Positions 6,966 through 8,407 of a DNA stretch of 8,407 nt are shown piece after piece. Source of the DNA: Spirochaeta sp. (lineage in GTDB: Bacteria > Spirochaetota > Spirochaetia > Sphaerochaetales > Sphaerochaetaceae); NCBI GenBank assembly GCA_020054965.1, contig JAIMZO010000055.1, positions 1 through 8,407 of the forward strand, read 5' to 3'. Position 1 is the stretch's first letter. The number at the start of each line of letters is the position of its first letter. The notes under the pieces were generated by a model. It did not search any database, was not told the origin of the DNA, and worked only from the letters and a program-made list of their open reading frames with translations. Position numbers and translations under genes: made by a program.

Positions 6966-7024
6966 GAACAACATCTCCTTCTCGCGCCTTTATATGAGAG
7001 GTACATAGTGACAATAATACGGGA

Positions 7025-7687
7025 TCAACGCCGTGCTAGCAGCTTGGCACTGATCTTGTTTCCGATCACCTGGATCACCTCAACGAGGACCAGGATGACG
7101 ACAACGGCTACTACCATGATGTCGCCTCGGAATCGTTGGTATCCATACCTGATCGCCAGGTCTCCCAATCCTCCCCCACCGATTGCCCCAGCCATGGCCG
7201 AGTAGCCGATGAGATTAATGATGGTCAGGGTAACTCCGCTAACCAAGGAAGGAAGGGCCTCAGGTATCAACACCTTGCGGACAATTTGCATATTGGTGGA
7301 ACCCATAGCACGGGCGGCCTGAACGACCCCCGGATCCACCTCCTTCAGTGCGGTCTCGATCACTCGAGCCACAAACGGCGCTGCTGCAATGGACAGCGGG
7401 ACAATTGTTGCGGTAGTTCCGATACTGGTACCGATCAACAATCTCGATAAGGGAAACAGAAGAATCATGAGGATAATGAAGGGAAAAGAGCGAAGCACAT
7501 TCACAATCCTTCCCAACACATTATTCAACACAGGGTGAGGGATAATACCACCTTGGTCCTCACCAGAGGTGGCTGAAAGCAGAACTCCAAGAGGAAGCCC
7601 CAGAATGAGGGAAAAGAGTGTTGAAAAGAAGACCATGATCAACGTTTCCATCGTTGCTCCAAAAACCAGTATCCAAAGCTTGCTCAT
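7025..7687 (-). CDS. metI: Methionine ABC transporter permease MetI
   Basis: Inner-membrane subunit, working as a dimer, of the MetNI importer for L- and D-methionine. The 220-residue protein has five hydrophobic segments (about 13-37, 62-80, 90-108, 146-170, 189-208), the number known for MetI. The EAA coupling loop that contacts the ATPase is clear: AARAMGSTNMQIVRKVLIPEALP (about 124-146) with its conserved alanine/glycine pattern. GAIGGGGLGDLAIRYGY (168-184) is a further family signature. The start codon at 7687 overlaps the metN stop in an ATGA and has GGAGGAG just upstream inside metN, so translation is probably coupled. Length and motifs are complete. Confidence 0.95.
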   Translation of the reverse strand: MSKLWILVFGATMETLIMVFFSTLFSLILGLPLGVLLSATSGEDQGGIIPHPVLNNVLGRIVNVLRSFPFIILMILLFPLSRLLIGTSIGTTATIVPLSIAAAPFVARVIETALKEVDPGVVQAARAMGSTNMQIVRKVLIPEALPSLVSGVTLTIINLIGYSAMAGAIGGGGLGDLAIRYGYQRFRGDIMVVAVVVILVLVEVIQVIGNKISAKLLARR

Positions 7688-8407
7688 ACACTCTCCTCCG
7701 CTTCAACGACTACACCCATCTGAGAGAGCGATTCGATGGCTTTTTTTCGGGTATCTTCATCACCACTGATATCCACTATCATTGTCCCAATCTCCATATC
7801 ACCGACTTTTTGTACACCACCGGCCCTGATATTGAAATCCACTCCAAGTTGCCGACTTATCTTACTGAGAATCGGTTGGTCAGTGGTTCCTCCCCTAAAA
7901 CGCAAGGTATATGCACCACTTTTCTTTGACCATTGCACCATCTTATTCGGTTCTTCAGCCGCTTCATCCACCCCCACCAAGTGGGAAAGGAAATCCTTGG
8001 TAACTTCACTGCTGGGATGGGCAAAGATATCAGTGACCAATCCTTGTTCAACCACCACGCCATCATTCAGGACAGCAACCTGGTCACATGCATCACGAAC
8101 AACTTCCATCTGGTGAGTGATCATGACAACAGTAAGGCTCATTTTCCTCTGGATTTCCTTCAGCAAGGCAAGAATTGAATGGGTTGTTTGAGGATCGAGG
8201 GCACTGGTTGCTTCATCACAGAAAAGAATGTCCGGGTCACAAGCCAACGCACGGGCAATTGCCACACGTTGTTTTTGTCCTCCACTGAGTGTACTGATCG
8301 GGGCTTTTCCCCTTCCTTCCAGTCCAACCAGAGAGAGCAATCTCGCAACACGGGTTTTTATCTCGTTCTTCGGGGTCCCGGTTATTTCCAATGGGTAAGC
8401 AATATTT
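7684..8407 (-). CDS. metN: Methionine ABC transporter ATPase MetN (N-terminal part missing at window edge)
   Basis: Cytoplasmic ATPase that drives methionine import. The frame is open to the right edge, so the first roughly 100 residues, with Walker A and the Q-loop, are missing; 240 residues remain. Visible are the ABC signature LSGGQKQR (codons beginning at 8289), Walker B ILFCDEATSALD, the switch histidine in ITHQ (8113-8115), and a C-terminal NIL domain of about 90 residues ending in VVVEAEESV. The NIL domain, an ACT-like fold that binds methionine and shuts the transporter when cytoplasmic methionine is high, is specific to MetN-type ATPases. An apparent start at 8391 (TTG) is internal; NIAYPLEITGTPK continues the family sequence across it. 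metN overlaps metI by four bases. The operon promoter and any SAM riboswitch would lie outside the window. Confidence 0.95.
   Translation of the reverse strand, partial: NIAYPLEITGTPKNEIKTRVARLLSLVGLEGRGKAPISTLSGGQKQRVAIARALACDPDILFCDEATSALDPQTTHSILALLKEIQRKMSLTVVMITHQMEVVRDACDQVAVLNDGVVVEQGLVTDIFAHPSSEVTKDFLSHLVGVDEAAEEPNKMVQWSKKSGAYTLRFRGGTTDQPILSKISRQLGVDFNIRAGGVQKVGDMEIGTMIVDISGDEDTRKKAIESLSQMGVVVEAEESV

Noticed and set aside
6966..7024. Internal promoter before metQ (TTGTCA then TATAAA)
   Set aside because: The spacer is only 14 bases, too short for a sigma-70 promoter; metQ is adequately explained by the metNIQ transcript.
1..8407. CRISPR array, insertion sequence, phage or toxin-antitoxin genes
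   Set aside because: No regularly spaced repeats, transposase or integrase motifs, terminal inverted repeats or small paired genes were seen; all long frames are accounted for.

Overview
The window reads as a stretch of bacterial chromosome carrying ordinary housekeeping and accessory metabolic genes. Protein sequences, moderate GC and AT-rich promoter regions fit a Gram-negative-type bacterium. The style of the soluble binding-protein signal peptide and the overall gene flavour suggest a Sphaerochaeta-like spirochaete; this is an inference from general resemblance, and no marker gene in the window proves it. I see no mobile element, CRISPR array, tRNA, rRNA or phage signature.

Layout, left to right. 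Positions 1-1915 (minus) hold the disaggregase ClpB, cut off by the left edge after about 638 residues. Upstream of it, 2010-2603 (minus), is a TetR/AcrR-family repressor. It is divergent from a membrane-anchored M20 metallopeptidase of the PM20D1/CPS1 type at 2701-4140 (plus), and the two promoters overlap in a 97-bp gap. A GC-rich hairpin begins immediately after the peptidase stop and separates it from the convergent Hsp20 small heat-shock gene (4199-4627, minus). A 357-bp intergenic region follows, with a good sigma-70-type promoter, a sigma-54-like -24/-12 element nearer to hsp20, and the terminator of the next gene. Then come ornithine carbamoyltransferase argF (4985-5995, minus), with its own terminator, promoter and two candidate ARG boxes, and the methionine ABC importer in the order metN-metI-metQ (minus strand, 8407 down to 6159). 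That operon ends at a clear intrinsic terminator, and metN runs off the right edge.

Functional links. ClpB and Hsp20 are known partners: small Hsps hold unfolding proteins in a form that ClpB with DnaK can resolubilise. They lie within 2.3 kb on the same strand but appear to be separate transcription units. TetR and the M20 peptidase look like a local regulator-target pair. ArgF (arginine synthesis or citrulline conversion) and MetNIQ (methionine uptake) are independent amino-acid units. Nothing in the window is clearly a new system. The points most worth checking are the TetR/M20 pair, the double promoter architecture of hsp20, the possible ArgR sites at argF, and the MetQ protein without a lipobox cysteine.
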